From contig DASWHR010000080.1 of assembly GCA_036398095.1 (NCBI GenBank), positions 1 through 40,277 on the forward strand: a stretch of 40,277 nt of DNA, given 5' to 3'. The translations under genes and the position numbers were made by a program. Each line of letters starts with the position of its first letter. Positions within the stretch are counted from its first letter, which is position 1. Source of the DNA: DASWHR01 sp036398095 (GTDB taxonomy: Bacteria > Actinomycetota > AC-67). Under the pieces are notes generated by a model, which was given only the letters and a program-made list of their open reading frames with translations, had not been told where the DNA came from and did no database searches. Positions 15,290-23,340 of the stretch are shown here, in pieces.

Positions 15290-15943
15290 CTAGAGACCGC
15301 AGACCACGCCCGAGAATGCCCGACAGATCGGGTCCGCCATGGCGCCCGGCACGCCCGGAAGGAAGATGAACAGCACGACCAGGAACAGCAGGAAGTACTG
15401 GCCGTACTCTTGCATCTTGAACTGCGTCGCCGGCGACAGGAACACCGCGAGCATCTTCGATCCGTCGAGCGGCGGGATAGGCAGGATGTTGATGACCAGC
15501 AGGAACGCGTTGACGGCCATGATGAGAACGAAGATCTGCCAGACGGTCACCTGCATCCGGGTCGCCCCGACCGGAAACGCGACGCGCGCCGCGTAGCCGG
15601 CGGCGGCCACGATCGCGACGTTGACGGCCGGGCCGGCGAGCGCGATCAGGATCCGGTCGCGCTTGGGGTTGCGCAGGGCGCTCGGATTGAGCTGCATCTG
15701 CTTGCCGTAGCCGAACACGAACCGGAACGGCTGGCCGATAAGGCTGAGAAACAAGAACAGGCCCGGCATGATCAGGGTGCCCACCGGATCGACGTGCGGC
15801 TTGGGCTTCAAGGTGACGCGGCCCTGCATCTTGGGGTATCGGTCCCCCAGCCGCGCAGCCATCGCGGCCTGCGCGGCGTCGTGGGCGACGATGCCCAGGT
15901 AGAAGCCGACTGTGATTCCGATCAGGCGCGCGACGGTGACCAT
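15290..15943 (-). CDS. Site-2-protease-like (M50) membrane protein with degraded zinc site
   Basis: 217 residues with about five hydrophobic helices. It follows the YwhC-like M50 group closely: RLGDRYPKMQGRVTLKPKPHVDPVGTL after the first helix, ALAGPAVNVAIV, and INILPIPPLDGSKML carrying the third zinc ligand Asp160. But the HExxH helix reads H21-D-A-A-Q25: the catalytic Glu is Asp and the second zinc His is Gln. Intramembrane proteolysis is therefore doubtful, and a non-catalytic role is likely, unless zinc is held in another way. Genes of this family often adjoin scpA in Gram-positives. The 43-base gap upstream contains nothing obvious. Confidence 0.85.
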   Translation of the reverse strand: MVTVARLIGITVGFYLGIVAHDAAQAAMAARLGDRYPKMQGRVTLKPKPHVDPVGTLIMPGLFLFLSLIGQPFRFVFGYGKQMQLNPSALRNPKRDRILIALAGPAVNVAIVAAAGYAARVAFPVGATRMQVTVWQIFVLIMAVNAFLLVINILPIPPLDGSKMLAVFLSPATQFKMQEYGQYFLLFLVVLFIFLPGVPGAMADPICRAFSGVVCGL

Positions 15944-15986
15944 AGGGCGCCGATTCTACTGCGCCCGGCGGGCCGGTCCGTGATGG

Positions 15987-16511
15987 CTAGAAGCGGCGGG
16001 AGAGTCGCTCGACCAGAATGGCCGCGGCGCCGTTCGCCTCGAACTCGGCGAGCGTATAGGACAACGCCTCTCGCACGATTCGTCCGCGATCCATGGACAC
16101 GCCGTGTTCCTTCAACGCCAGCCGCGCGCGTTCGAGTGCGAGAAGCTCCTCACGGGTGCAGTAGAAGGTCACCTTCTCCTCGTGCCTGGTCCGGCCGCTG
16201 CCCGTCCGCGGGGCTTGCAGCTTGGGGGGAGACGCCGGCCTGGTCGCCCTCGCCGGGGCCGGGGCCGGGGCCGGGGCCGGACTGGGGACGTGCGGGGGGA
16301 CCGGGGTCGAAGAGACTGGGGGCGCCGGCATCTGCGCCGGCATCTGCGTCACCGGCGCCGGCATGTGCGAGATCGCCGGGGCCAGTGGAGTCGGATGCTC
16401 CGAGTCCTCCACCAGATCCTGGTCCGGTCGATCCGGCTCCGATTGGGCCGGCGCCGACGTGTTGCGGAACAGTTCGTCCGCTCCCGGCAGGCTCGCTCGT
16501 TTGGTCGTCAA
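15987..16511 (-). CDS. ParA-associated protein with ribbon-helix-helix-like C-terminus
   Basis: 174 residues from a TTG at 16511. The N-terminal ASLPGADELFR motif is followed by a long Pro/Ala-rich segment (about 25-100) and a folded C-terminal part (105-174) with RHEEKVTFYCTREELLALERARLALKEHGVSMDRGRIVREAL, which has the strand-helix-helix plan of MetJ/CopG-type DNA-binding domains. Its position directly after parA, and the absence of a ParB gene, suggest that it is the DNA-binding partner or adaptor of this ParA; that is inference. The first 362 bases are also read in another frame by parA. The ordered N- and C-terminal motifs argue that this frame is really translated. Confidence 0.7.
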   Translation of the reverse strand: MTTKRASLPGADELFRNTSAPAQSEPDRPDQDLVEDSEHPTPLAPAISHMPAPVTQMPAQMPAPPVSSTPVPPHVPSPAPAPAPAPARATRPASPPKLQAPRTGSGRTRHEEKVTFYCTREELLALERARLALKEHGVSMDRGRIVREALSYTLAEFEANGAAAILVERLSRRF

Positions 16512-17268
16512 TGCCGAGCACCTCCTTGGCTAGCTCTCTGTAGGCCTGCGCTCCTTTGGAGTCGGAGGCGTAGGAAAGGATCGACTCGCCGGCGACGGGC
16601 GCCTCGGCGAACCGAATCGTCCTGTTGATGATGCTGTTGAAAAGCTTCGACCCGAACTTCTCCTTGACCCTGTCGAGCACTTCCCTCGAGTGGATGGTTC
16701 GGCCGTCGTACAGCGTCGCGATGATTCCTTGAAGCTCTAGTTCAGGGTTCAAACGGTCTCTGACCTTATCGATCGTGTCGAGGAGCAGGCTCATTCCTCG
16801 GAGCGCGAAGAATTCGCACTCCAGGGGAATGATCACGCCGTCGGAGGCGGTCAGGGCGTTGATCGTGAGAAGTCCGAGCGACGGAGGGCAGTCGATCAAG
16901 ACGTAATCGTAGGAGTCGCGGACTTTCGAGATCACGCGTTTGAGCGCTTGCTCTCGTGCGACTTCGCTGACCAAGACCACCTCGGCAGCCGACAGGTCGA
17001 TGTTGGCCGGGAGCAGCTCCACGCCGTCCGCGGTTGTCTTGCAAATCACGGACGACGCGTCGAGCGAACGATCGAGCACCAAGTTGTAGATCGTTAGGTC
17101 CAGGTCCTGCGAGCTCACGCCGACGCCGACCGACAGCGATCCCTGCGGGTCGAAGTCGACGAGGAGAACCCGGTGCCCGCGCTCGGCGATGGCCGCTCCG
17201 AGGCTGATCGTCGTGGTCGTCTTTCCGACGCCGCCCTTCTGGTTGGCGAGACTGATGACGCGCGCCAT
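16150..17268 (-). CDS. parA: ParA/Soj-family chromosome-partition ATPase
   Basis: Deviant-Walker ATPase. Residues 1-255 are a complete ParA: NQKGGVGKTTTTISLG (Walker A with signature Lys11), VDFDPQGSLS (switch I), VLIDCPPSLGLL (Walker B), and RFAEAPVAGESIL near the end. ParA proteins normally stop close to ELAKEVLG; here the frame runs on for about 115 residues of Gly/Pro/Ala/Asp-rich sequence, all of it overlapping the next gene in another frame. The tail has no fold-like pattern and may be translated only because no stop arose. It matches Rv1708 in order (parA-scpA-scpB). The start has its own promoter region with an inverted repeat at 17313-17336. Confidence 0.93.
   Translation of the reverse strand: MARVISLANQKGGVGKTTTTISLGAAIAERGHRVLLVDFDPQGSLSVGVGVSSQDLDLTIYNLVLDRSLDASSVICKTTADGVELLPANIDLSAAEVVLVSEVAREQALKRVISKVRDSYDYVLIDCPPSLGLLTINALTASDGVIIPLECEFFALRGMSLLLDTIDKVRDRLNPELELQGIIATLYDGRTIHSREVLDRVKEKFGSKLFNSIINRTIRFAEAPVAGESILSYASDSKGAQAYRELAKEVLGIDDQTSEPAGSGRTVPQHVGAGPIGAGSTGPGSGGGLGASDSTGPGDLAHAGAGDADAGADAGAPSLFDPGPPARPQSGPGPGPGPGEGDQAGVSPQAASPADGQRPDQARGEGDLLLHP
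16255..16280. repeat. GGGGCC hexanucleotide repeat
   Basis: Four perfect consecutive GGGGCC units plus GG. It lies in the overlap of two minus-strand reading frames and encodes Pro-Ala repeats in the RHH-like gene and Gly-Pro repeats in the parA frame. Four G tracts in a row can form a G-quadruplex on the plus strand, which is the template strand for these genes. Confidence 0.95.
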
Positions 17269-17312
17269 CCATACTCCCCCTTCGGGCGCCCGACGCGGCG
17301 CAATTGTCTACA

Positions 17313-17336
17313 TGGCGACCCATCGACGAGTCGCCA
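17313..17336. promoter_or_regulatory. Inverted repeat upstream of parA
   Basis: TGGCGAC (17313-17319) and GTCGCCA (17330-17336) are perfectly complementary with a 10-base spacer. On the minus strand a TAGACAAT element that could be the parA -10 box lies immediately downstream. The arrangement fits autoregulation by ParA or its RHH-like partner. It does not resemble the ParB site parS. Confidence 0.4.
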
Positions 17337-17389
17337 CAGGGGTCGGATGCTATCGGAGCGGCCCCGCCGGGAGCAAGGGGGGCTTTTTT

Positions 17390-17737
17390 CTAGCCCTTCG
17401 ACTTGCAGTCGGAGCACAATCGCGTGTGGGGCAGCGCCTCGAGTCGCTCGGCGCCGATCGGCTTGCCGCACCGCTCGCACAACCCGTAGGTCCCGTTGGC
17501 GAGCTTGTCGATGGCGATGTTGATGTCCACCAGCCGCTCGCGAAGCCCTTCGACGACGACCAGAACGCGATTTCGCTCGGCGGTGGATTGGGCCGAGTCG
17601 GCGAATCCGAAGTCGAAGTCCGATCCCTCGAACGATGCCGCATCGGGATCCTGGCCGAGGTCGCTGAGCTGGCGGCGCACGTCGTCGCGTTCGGCGTTGA
17701 CGAGTTCGCGGAACTTTTCGAGTTGAGCGGTTTCCAT
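17390..17737 (-). CDS. DksA/TraR-type zinc-finger protein
   Basis: 115 residues: an N-terminal coiled coil (about 5-75) and a C-terminal four-cysteine zinc finger with Cys87, Cys90, Cys108 and Cys111 in CERCGKPIGAERLEALPHTRLCSDC. DksA proteins insert the coiled-coil tip into the RNA polymerase secondary channel. The tip here reads FADSAQ with a single Asp rather than the DxxDxA of E. coli DksA, as in many actinobacterial members, so its effect on transcription is uncertain. It lies 12 bases after xerD, and 121 bases before parA on the same strand. Confidence 0.88.
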   Translation of the reverse strand: METAQLEKFRELVNAERDDVRRQLSDLGQDPDAASFEGSDFDFGFADSAQSTAERNRVLVVVEGLRERLVDINIAIDKLANGTYGLCERCGKPIGAERLEALPHTRLCSDCKSKG

Positions 17738-17749
17738 CGGATGGACCCC

Positions 17750-18745
17750 CTAGGAGGCGTCGCCGGCATGTTCGCCGAGGTGGTCGTCGCGCGGAGCAGC
17801 GCGTCGGGCGCGCGGATGGGCTTTGTCGTAGATCTCGCGGATCTTGTCTCGATGCAGCAGCGTGTAGACCGCCGTGGTGGACACGCTCGCGTGGCCGAGA
17901 AGCTCTTGCACGTCGCGCACGTCCGCGCCGTGCTCGATCAGATGCGATGCGAACGAGTGACGAAGCGTGTGCGGCGAGATCCGCCGCCGCAACGCCGCGC
18001 GCTCGGCATACTTCTTCAGCAGCTTCCAGCAGCCTTGGCGCGTCAGCCGCCGGCCGCGCGCGTTGACGAACAGCGCCGTCTCGGATCGGCCGCGAACGAA
18101 GCCGGGTCGCGACTGCGTCAGGTACGCCCGAAGCGCCTCAGAGGCGGGACGGCCGATCGGAACGATCCGCTCTTTCGATCCCTTGCCGAGACACCGCACC
18201 GTGCGCTCGTCGAGATCCACGTCGTCGACGTCGAGGCCGGTCAGCTCGCTGATTCGCAGGCCCGCGGCGTAGAGCGTCTCGAGCAACGCCCGGTCGCGGA
18301 TCCCCGGTGCCCCTTCCACGGGAACGGCCGCGAGCAGCGCCTCGACTTCGTCCTGTTCGAGGGCTTTGGGCAGTGCCCGCGGCGTCCGCGGCGATCCGAT
18401 CATCCATGCCGGGTCGAGCTTGGTCACCTCTTCGCGGAGCAAGTACCGGTGAAAGCCACGGACGGCAGCCAGGACGCGGGCGACGGTCGCAGCCGAATAG
18501 CGCTTTCCCGGCGCGTACTCGTTTTCCCGCAAATTCTCCAAGAACGCCCCGACCTCGGGCTCGCCGACCGCGGCCGGATCATCGATGCCGCGCTCGGTCA
18601 GGTCGGCCAGGTACAGCCGCAGGTCCCGGCGATACGCGGCGACCGTGTTCGGCGCGACGCCCCGCTCGACCGCAAGATGGTCGAGGTAGCGCTCCGCCAG
18701 TTGCATCAACACGCCAGGCGGATCGGCTTTCGGGTTCGTCGTCAC
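17750..18745 (-). CDS. xerD: Tyrosine recombinase XerD
   Basis: 331 residues from the GTG at 18745, which has AGGAG six bases upstream; a TTG one codon earlier is possible. Together with a second Xer protein it resolves chromosome dimers at dif. The N-terminal SAM-like core-binding domain spans about 12-105; the catalytic domain has Arg164 (AAGLRISEL), Lys188 (GKGSKER), His259-Arg262 (HTLRHSFASHL), His285 (LLGHASVSTT) and nucleophile Tyr294. Full length, all residues present. Its place between pyrG and parA repeats Rv1701, so it is the housekeeping recombinase rather than a phage integrase. The C-terminus is about 20 residues longer than usual. Confidence 0.94.
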   Translation of the reverse strand: MTTNPKADPPGVLMQLAERYLDHLAVERGVAPNTVAAYRRDLRLYLADLTERGIDDPAAVGEPEVGAFLENLRENEYAPGKRYSAATVARVLAAVRGFHRYLLREEVTKLDPAWMIGSPRTPRALPKALEQDEVEALLAAVPVEGAPGIRDRALLETLYAAGLRISELTGLDVDDVDLDERTVRCLGKGSKERIVPIGRPASEALRAYLTQSRPGFVRGRSETALFVNARGRRLTRQGCWKLLKKYAERAALRRRISPHTLRHSFASHLIEHGADVRDVQELLGHASVSTTAVYTLLHRDKIREIYDKAHPRARRAAPRDDHLGEHAGDAS

Positions 18746-18784
18746 CAACGTCTCCTGAGAAGGGGGGCCGGCTGCCGGGTGGGA

Positions 18785-19903
18785 TCAGGCGCCGGAGAGA
18801 AGATCGCCGAGCGGCGTCCAAGGCATGCCGACGGCGGCGGCGACCGCTTCGTTCGTCACTCGACCGTCGTGCACGTTCACTCCCTTGGCAAGAGCCGAAT
18901 CCGTCGCGACGGCGTCGAGTCCGGTCCGAGCGAGCGCGAGCACATACGGCATGGTCGCGTTCGCGAGCGCGTAAGTCGACGTGTGCGGGACGGCGCCCGG
19001 CATGTTTCCTACGCAGTAGTGTACCACCCCGTGGGTGACATAAGTCGGATGCGTGTGGGTGGTAACCCGGCTGGTTTCGAAGCATCCGCCCTGGTCGATC
19101 GAGATGTCCACGACGACCGCACCGGGCTTCATGTGCTTCACGAGATCTTCGGAAACGAGCATCGGCGCGCGCGCGCCGGCGACGAGCACGGCGCCGATGA
19201 CGACATCGGCCGCCATGACCTCTTCCTCGATCGTCAGTGCTGCGCTCGCGAGCGTGAGGATGCGGCCCTTGTGGATGTGATCGACGTAGCGAAGCTTCGA
19301 GACGTTCTTGTCGAGCAACACCACTTCGGCTTCCAAGCCTTGTGCGATCCAGGCCGCGTTCATTCCGCTCATCCCGGCGCCGATCACCAGCACGCGCGCG
19401 GGGCGCACGCCCGACACGCCGCTCATCAGCACACCGCGGCCGCCGTTCGCGCGGTGCAGGTAGTTTGCGGCGACGTGCGGCGCCATGCGGCCGGCGATCT
19501 CGCTCATCGGCGCGAGCAGCGGCAACGAACGGTCCGGCATTTCGACGGTCTCGTAGGCGATGCCGGTCGTGCCGGACTGCACGAGCGCTTCGGTTACGTC
19601 CTTGTGTGCGGCCAGGTGCAGATAGGTGAAGAGCAATTGGTGTGCGCGCATCAGCGGAAACTCTTCCGTGAGCGGCTGCTTGACCTTGAGGATGAGGTCG
19701 GCCTCGGCCCAGACTTGGCCGGGTGAATCGGCGATGCGCGCGCCGGCGCGCACGTAGTCGGGGTCGAAGATCGACGAGCCGTCACCGGCGCCGCGCTCGA
19801 TGACGACGTCGTGTCCGTCGCCGACAATTTCGCGCACGCCGACCGGCGTGATGGCGACCCGATACTCGGCCTCCATCACCTCTTTCGGTACCCCGACGAT
19901 CAT
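18785..19903 (-). CDS. ald: Alanine dehydrogenase
   Basis: 372 residues, the normal length. NAD-dependent interconversion of L-alanine with pyruvate and ammonia. The catalytic residues align by number with the well-studied mycobacterial enzyme: Arg15, Lys75 (KVKQP), His96 (YLHLA) and Asp270 (DISIDQGGCFET). The dinucleotide loop is GAGMSG at 175-180. GGGAGAG precedes the ATG. A candidate TACAAT box lies 28 bases upstream of the start inside an imperfect hairpin. It is inserted between the orphan lipoprotein and xerD. Confidence 0.96.
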   Translation of the reverse strand: MIVGVPKEVMEAEYRVAITPVGVREIVGDGHDVVIERGAGDGSSIFDPDYVRAGARIADSPGQVWAEADLILKVKQPLTEEFPLMRAHQLLFTYLHLAAHKDVTEALVQSGTTGIAYETVEMPDRSLPLLAPMSEIAGRMAPHVAANYLHRANGGRGVLMSGVSGVRPARVLVIGAGMSGMNAAWIAQGLEAEVVLLDKNVSKLRYVDHIHKGRILTLASAALTIEEEVMAADVVIGAVLVAGARAPMLVSEDLVKHMKPGAVVVDISIDQGGCFETSRVTTHTHPTYVTHGVVHYCVGNMPGAVPHTSTYALANATMPYVLALARTGLDAVATDSALAKGVNVHDGRVTNEAVAAAVGMPWTPLGDLLSGA

Positions 19904-19930
19904 TCTGCTTCTCTCCCTTCGGCACGCCGG

Positions 19931-19936
19931 ATTGTA
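19931..19936 (-). promoter_or_regulatory. Candidate -10 box for ald
   Basis: TACAAT on the minus strand, 27 bases before the ald ATG, lies inside an inverted repeat whose arms (CCCTTTCGGC and GCCGAAGGG) differ by one bulged base. No -35 match is visible. The hairpin may also end transcription from the lipoprotein gene. Confidence 0.3.
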
Positions 19937-19965
19937 CCGGTCGCGCCGAAAGGGCTACGGCGGAT

Positions 19966-20535
19966 CTATTCCGCCGCCGGGCTCTCCAATTGCCTGATCA
20001 GGGATCCAGTGACGGCGTCGAGGACGACGACAGTCTCATAAGGCGAGACGCCGCCGGTCGAGGTAGGGGTCGGACATGTAGCCCCGCGCTTGGCGCACTC
20101 CGTCCAATAGTAGCCGAGGTCCATCGACCAAACCTTTGACGTGTGGACGATCACGGCCCACGCCGGGACACTGGTGACTCCGGTGCGTTGATCGGTAAAG
20201 ACGCCGAAGATGACCTCGGTGCAGTTCGCTTTGTCCGCCGGGAGCATGCCCAGGTCTTCTGCTTTGGAGAAGGCGACGCGACCGTCGTAGGTCGGCACGT
20301 CCGTGCCCTTCGCGGGAGAGAGGCGAGAACCGAACTGCGTGAAGCTGCGCGTCTCTGTCGTCCGAATGCCTTCGGCGGCCGTATTCGTGCAAGCGGATTC
20401 AGCCGCGCTCGCCGAAGCATCGCTCTGGGCGTTCAGTTGGATAGAGGGGTACTCACGGCCGCACGCCGTTGCCGCCAACCCCATCAGGGTGACACAGAGA
20501 AACATCGTCCTTGGCCGCACGGGTTGCCTCCTCAT
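19966..20535 (-). CDS. Predicted lipoprotein of unknown function
   Basis: 189 residues. N-terminal signal peptide with a basic n-region, hydrophobic core (MFLCVTLMGLAATA) and a lipobox-like AATAC with lipid-bearing Cys25. The mature part has three more cysteines and a C-terminal ETVVVLDAVTGSLIRQLE, a beta-hairpin pattern also seen in PepSY-like domains, but no family is recognised. Base composition is less GC-rich than in pyrG and ald, which flank it. In mycobacteria this interval holds other genes, so this may be a lineage-specific insertion. An in-frame ATG at 20505 is an alternative start. The 162 bases upstream to pyrG hold nothing definite. Confidence 0.7.
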   Translation of the reverse strand: MRRQPVRPRTMFLCVTLMGLAATACGREYPSIQLNAQSDASASAAESACTNTAAEGIRTTETRSFTQFGSRLSPAKGTDVPTYDGRVAFSKAEDLGMLPADKANCTEVIFGVFTDQRTGVTSVPAWAVIVHTSKVWSMDLGYYWTECAKRGATCPTPTSTGGVSPYETVVVLDAVTGSLIRQLESPAAE

Positions 20536-20697
20536 ATCTATCCGCAGTCAATCGACGAAGTTTCGACATCGCTATCCCTTCTCTCAACGCCAGTCCGCGC
20601 CAAGTGTTCTACTGGGGGACGTTTGTCAATGGTTGCCCCAAGAAGAGTTCAGCAGATACCGACCCCGATCCTGGGCAGTCGGCTCAACCGGGTCCGC

Positions 20698-22326
20698 TTA
20701 GGCGCTCGACTCGACGTGCGTTCTCGTGCCGGCGCGGGCGACGGCGGCGGCGGCGAAGTCGCGGAAGAGCGGGTGGGCGCGGGTGGGGCGGCTCTTGAAC
20801 TCGGGATGGAACTGGGTGGCGACGAACCAGGGATGGTCCGGCAGCTCGATGATCTCGACCAGACGGTCGTCGGCCGTCGTGCCGCTGAAGACCAAGCCGG
20901 CGGCGGCGAGCTGTTTGCGGTAGGCGTTGTTGACCTCGTAGCGGTGGCGGTGTCGCTCCAAGACCAAGTTTTCGCCGTAGGCGGCGTGCGCGTTGGTGCC
21001 GGGCGCGACCTTGCACGGCCACAGCCCCAGACGCATCGTTCCGCCCTTGTTGAGCACGTCCTTCTGATCCGGCATGAGGTCGATAACCGGATGCGGCGAG
21101 GCGGCGTCGAACTCGGATGAGTTCGCGTTTTCGAGCCCCACCACGTTCCGGGCATACTCGATCACCGCGCACTGCAAGCCCAGGCAAAGGCCGAGGAACG
21201 GGATGTTGTTCTGGCGCGCATAGGTGACGGCTGCGATCTTTCCCTCGATGCCGCGCACGCCGAAGCCGCCCGGCACCAGGATGCCGTCCACGTCGCCGAG
21301 CAACTCATGGGCTTTCCCCGGATCGGTCAGCTCGTCGCTCGCGACCCAGACGATCTCGGCGGTCGCGTCGCCGGCGATCGCGCCGTGGCGGACGGCCTCG
21401 ACGACCGACAGATACGAGTCGGCCAGCGTCACGTACTTGCCGCACACGGCGATCTTGACGGTGTGCTTCGCGGTATTGATGCGCCGTACGAGCGCTTCCC
21501 ACTCGGACAGGTCCGGCTCGGCCGCGTCCAGTCCCAAGTGGCGAACGACGGTCGCGTCGAGCCCTTCGTCGTGGAGCACGAGCGGGATCTCGTAGATGCT
21601 TCGCGCATCCATCGCGCTGACGACCGCGTCCAGATCGACGTCGCAGAACTGCGAGATCTTCTTCTTCAGCGCCGTCGACAGCGGCCGGTCGCTTCGGCAC
21701 ACGATCACGTCGGGCTGGATACCGATCGAGCGCAGCTCGGCGACCGAATGCTGCGTCGGCTTGGTCTTGAGCTCGCCGCTGGGACCGATGTAGGGGACGA
21801 GCGAGACGTGGATGAAGATCACGTTGGAGCGGCCGACCTCGTGGCGGAACTGGCGAATCGCCTCAAGGAACGGCAAGGATTCGATGTCGCCGACGGTGCC
21901 GCCGACCTCGGTGATGACCACATCCACGTCCTCGTTGACGAGCCGGCGGATGCGGCTTTTGATCTCCTCGGTAATGTGCGGGATCACCTGCACGGTCGCG
22001 CCCAGGAACTCGCCGCGCCGCTCGCGTGCGATCACGGTCGAATAGATGCTTCCCGTGGTGACGTTCGAGTCGCGCGAGAGGTTCGCATCGATGAAGCGCT
22101 CGTAGTGGCCCAGGTCGAGGTCCGTCTCGGCGCCGTCGTCGGTGACGAAGACCTCGCCGTGCTGGAACGGGTTCATCGTTCCCGGATCGACGTTGATGTA
22201 GGGATCAAGCTTCTGCATGACGACGCGGAGCCCGCGCGATTTCAGAAGCCGGCCGAGCGAGGAGGCCGTGAGGCCCTTTCCGAGAGATGAAGAAACGCCG
22301 CCTGTGACGAAAATGTGCTTGGCCAT
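20698..22326 (-). CDS. pyrG: CTP synthase
   Basis: 542 residues. Makes CTP from UTP, ATP and glutamine. The synthetase domain starts KHIFVTGGVSSSLGKG and contains DPYINVDPGTMNPFQHGEV and the TEVGGTVGDIES loop. The class I glutaminase domain starts near 290; its triad is Cys381 (GLCLGLQ), His507 and Glu509 (FHPEFKSRP). All residues are present and the length is normal. A 117-base gap separates it from the glycosyltransferase-like gene upstream and carries a possible TAGGAT -10 element on the minus strand. Confidence 0.98.
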   Translation of the reverse strand: MAKHIFVTGGVSSSLGKGLTASSLGRLLKSRGLRVVMQKLDPYINVDPGTMNPFQHGEVFVTDDGAETDLDLGHYERFIDANLSRDSNVTTGSIYSTVIARERRGEFLGATVQVIPHITEEIKSRIRRLVNEDVDVVITEVGGTVGDIESLPFLEAIRQFRHEVGRSNVIFIHVSLVPYIGPSGELKTKPTQHSVAELRSIGIQPDVIVCRSDRPLSTALKKKISQFCDVDLDAVVSAMDARSIYEIPLVLHDEGLDATVVRHLGLDAAEPDLSEWEALVRRINTAKHTVKIAVCGKYVTLADSYLSVVEAVRHGAIAGDATAEIVWVASDELTDPGKAHELLGDVDGILVPGGFGVRGIEGKIAAVTYARQNNIPFLGLCLGLQCAVIEYARNVVGLENANSSEFDAASPHPVIDLMPDQKDVLNKGGTMRLGLWPCKVAPGTNAHAAYGENLVLERHRHRYEVNNAYRKQLAAAGLVFSGTTADDRLVEIIELPDHPWFVATQFHPEFKSRPTRAHPLFRDFAAAAVARAGTRTHVESSA

Positions 22327-22443
22327 AAAGAAGATATCTCCCGAGGAACCATTCTCGAACAGCTTCCGAATTGGTGACGGGCCGGAGGGGCCCTCGGGGC
22401 ATCATCCTAACAGGGCGGCGCCGAGGCTTCCAGCAGCGCGGTG

Positions 22444-23340
22444 TTACGGTTCGGCGTCGTCGCCGGACGAAATGCTCGGTGCGGCCTGTGGAAACAGGTC
22501 CATGCCTTCGGGAACGCGGCCCCAGGCGTCGGCGGCGCGCAGGAATCGGACCCGCAGGATCAGCCGCGACAGCGTCGGCCCTTCCGCGACAAGCGTGGCA
22601 AGGGCGAGGACGGCGAGCGTGATCAGCATGGTCGTGCGTGTCGAGATCAGCAGAGCGCTGGATCCGGCGATCGCGCCGAGCGCGCCGGCGCCCGCATCGC
22701 CCAGCATGGCCCGTTCGCGAAGATCGTCGGGAAGCGAGGCGAGGACCGCGCCGATCGCCGCGCACACGACGGCTCGGAGCGGCCCGGCGGCGATCGCGAG
22801 CGGGATCGCGCCGGCGAGGAAGACCTTGGATGCGCGGCCCGGTCGCAGATCGAACGCATTCAGCACGTGCGCCGACAGTGCGATGATCGCGCCGCCGGCC
22901 ACGGCAAAGGCAAACCCGTCGGTCGCCGGCGCGGCGAGCGCAAATCCGACGGTCGCGCCGCCGATCATCTTCAGTCCGCCGGTGGTCAGGGTCCCTCGGC
23001 CGAGCGCTTGGGTGTGGCCGCGGAAGCCGCGCGCCCCGCCGGGCGAGGTCGCGCTTGTCGCATCGTCGTAGAGGCCGAGCAGCCCGAATGATGCGCCGGC
23101 GGCGAGCGGCAGGATCCACACGCCCGGAGCCACGACCGCGTCGGAGATCTCCGACACGAGCGCGAGCAGGCCGAGCGCGACCGAAAAGCCGGCGAAGACG
23201 GCGATTCCCAGACCGGTCGCGACCGGCACCCCCCGGTAATTGGGCCGGTGCAGCGGCGCGCCCGGGATGAGGCGGCTGATCGATAAACGCGTGGCGGCGG
23301 CCGCGAGGACGGCGGCGAGCAATGCCACGACGATGGTCAC
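22444..23340 (-). CDS. MraY/WecA-like polyprenyl-phosphate glycosyl-1-phosphate transferase
   Basis: 298 residues with eight or more hydrophobic helices. The family pattern is visible in reduced form: NYRGVPVATG (35-43), GLYDD with Asp92-Asp93, KMIGG, NAFDLRPGRA with Asn161 and Asp164, and MLGDAGAGALG with Asp215. The enzymes move a sugar-1-phosphate from a UDP-sugar to undecaprenyl phosphate; the sugar is not predictable. The protein is somewhat shorter than MraY. It starts with a GTG that overlaps the stop of the GT2 gene (GTGA), so the two glycosyltransferases are coupled. Confidence 0.75.
   Translation of the reverse strand: MTIVVALLAAVLAAAATRLSISRLIPGAPLHRPNYRGVPVATGLGIAVFAGFSVALGLLALVSEISDAVVAPGVWILPLAAGASFGLLGLYDDATSATSPGGARGFRGHTQALGRGTLTTGGLKMIGGATVGFALAAPATDGFAFAVAGGAIIALSAHVLNAFDLRPGRASKVFLAGAIPLAIAAGPLRAVVCAAIGAVLASLPDDLRERAMLGDAGAGALGAIAGSSALLISTRTTMLITLAVLALATLVAEGPTLSRLILRVRFLRAADAWGRVPEGMDLFPQAAPSISSGDDAEP

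Noticed and set aside
17357..17386. Plus-strand terminator-like GCCCC ... GGGGC followed by TTTTTT
   Set aside because: The genes on both sides are on the minus strand, where the element gives no T run. It would only end antisense transcripts.
17750..18745. XerD as a phage or island integrase
   Set aside because: Full-length XerD in its conserved neighbourhood, normal GC and no attachment sites point to the housekeeping dif recombinase.
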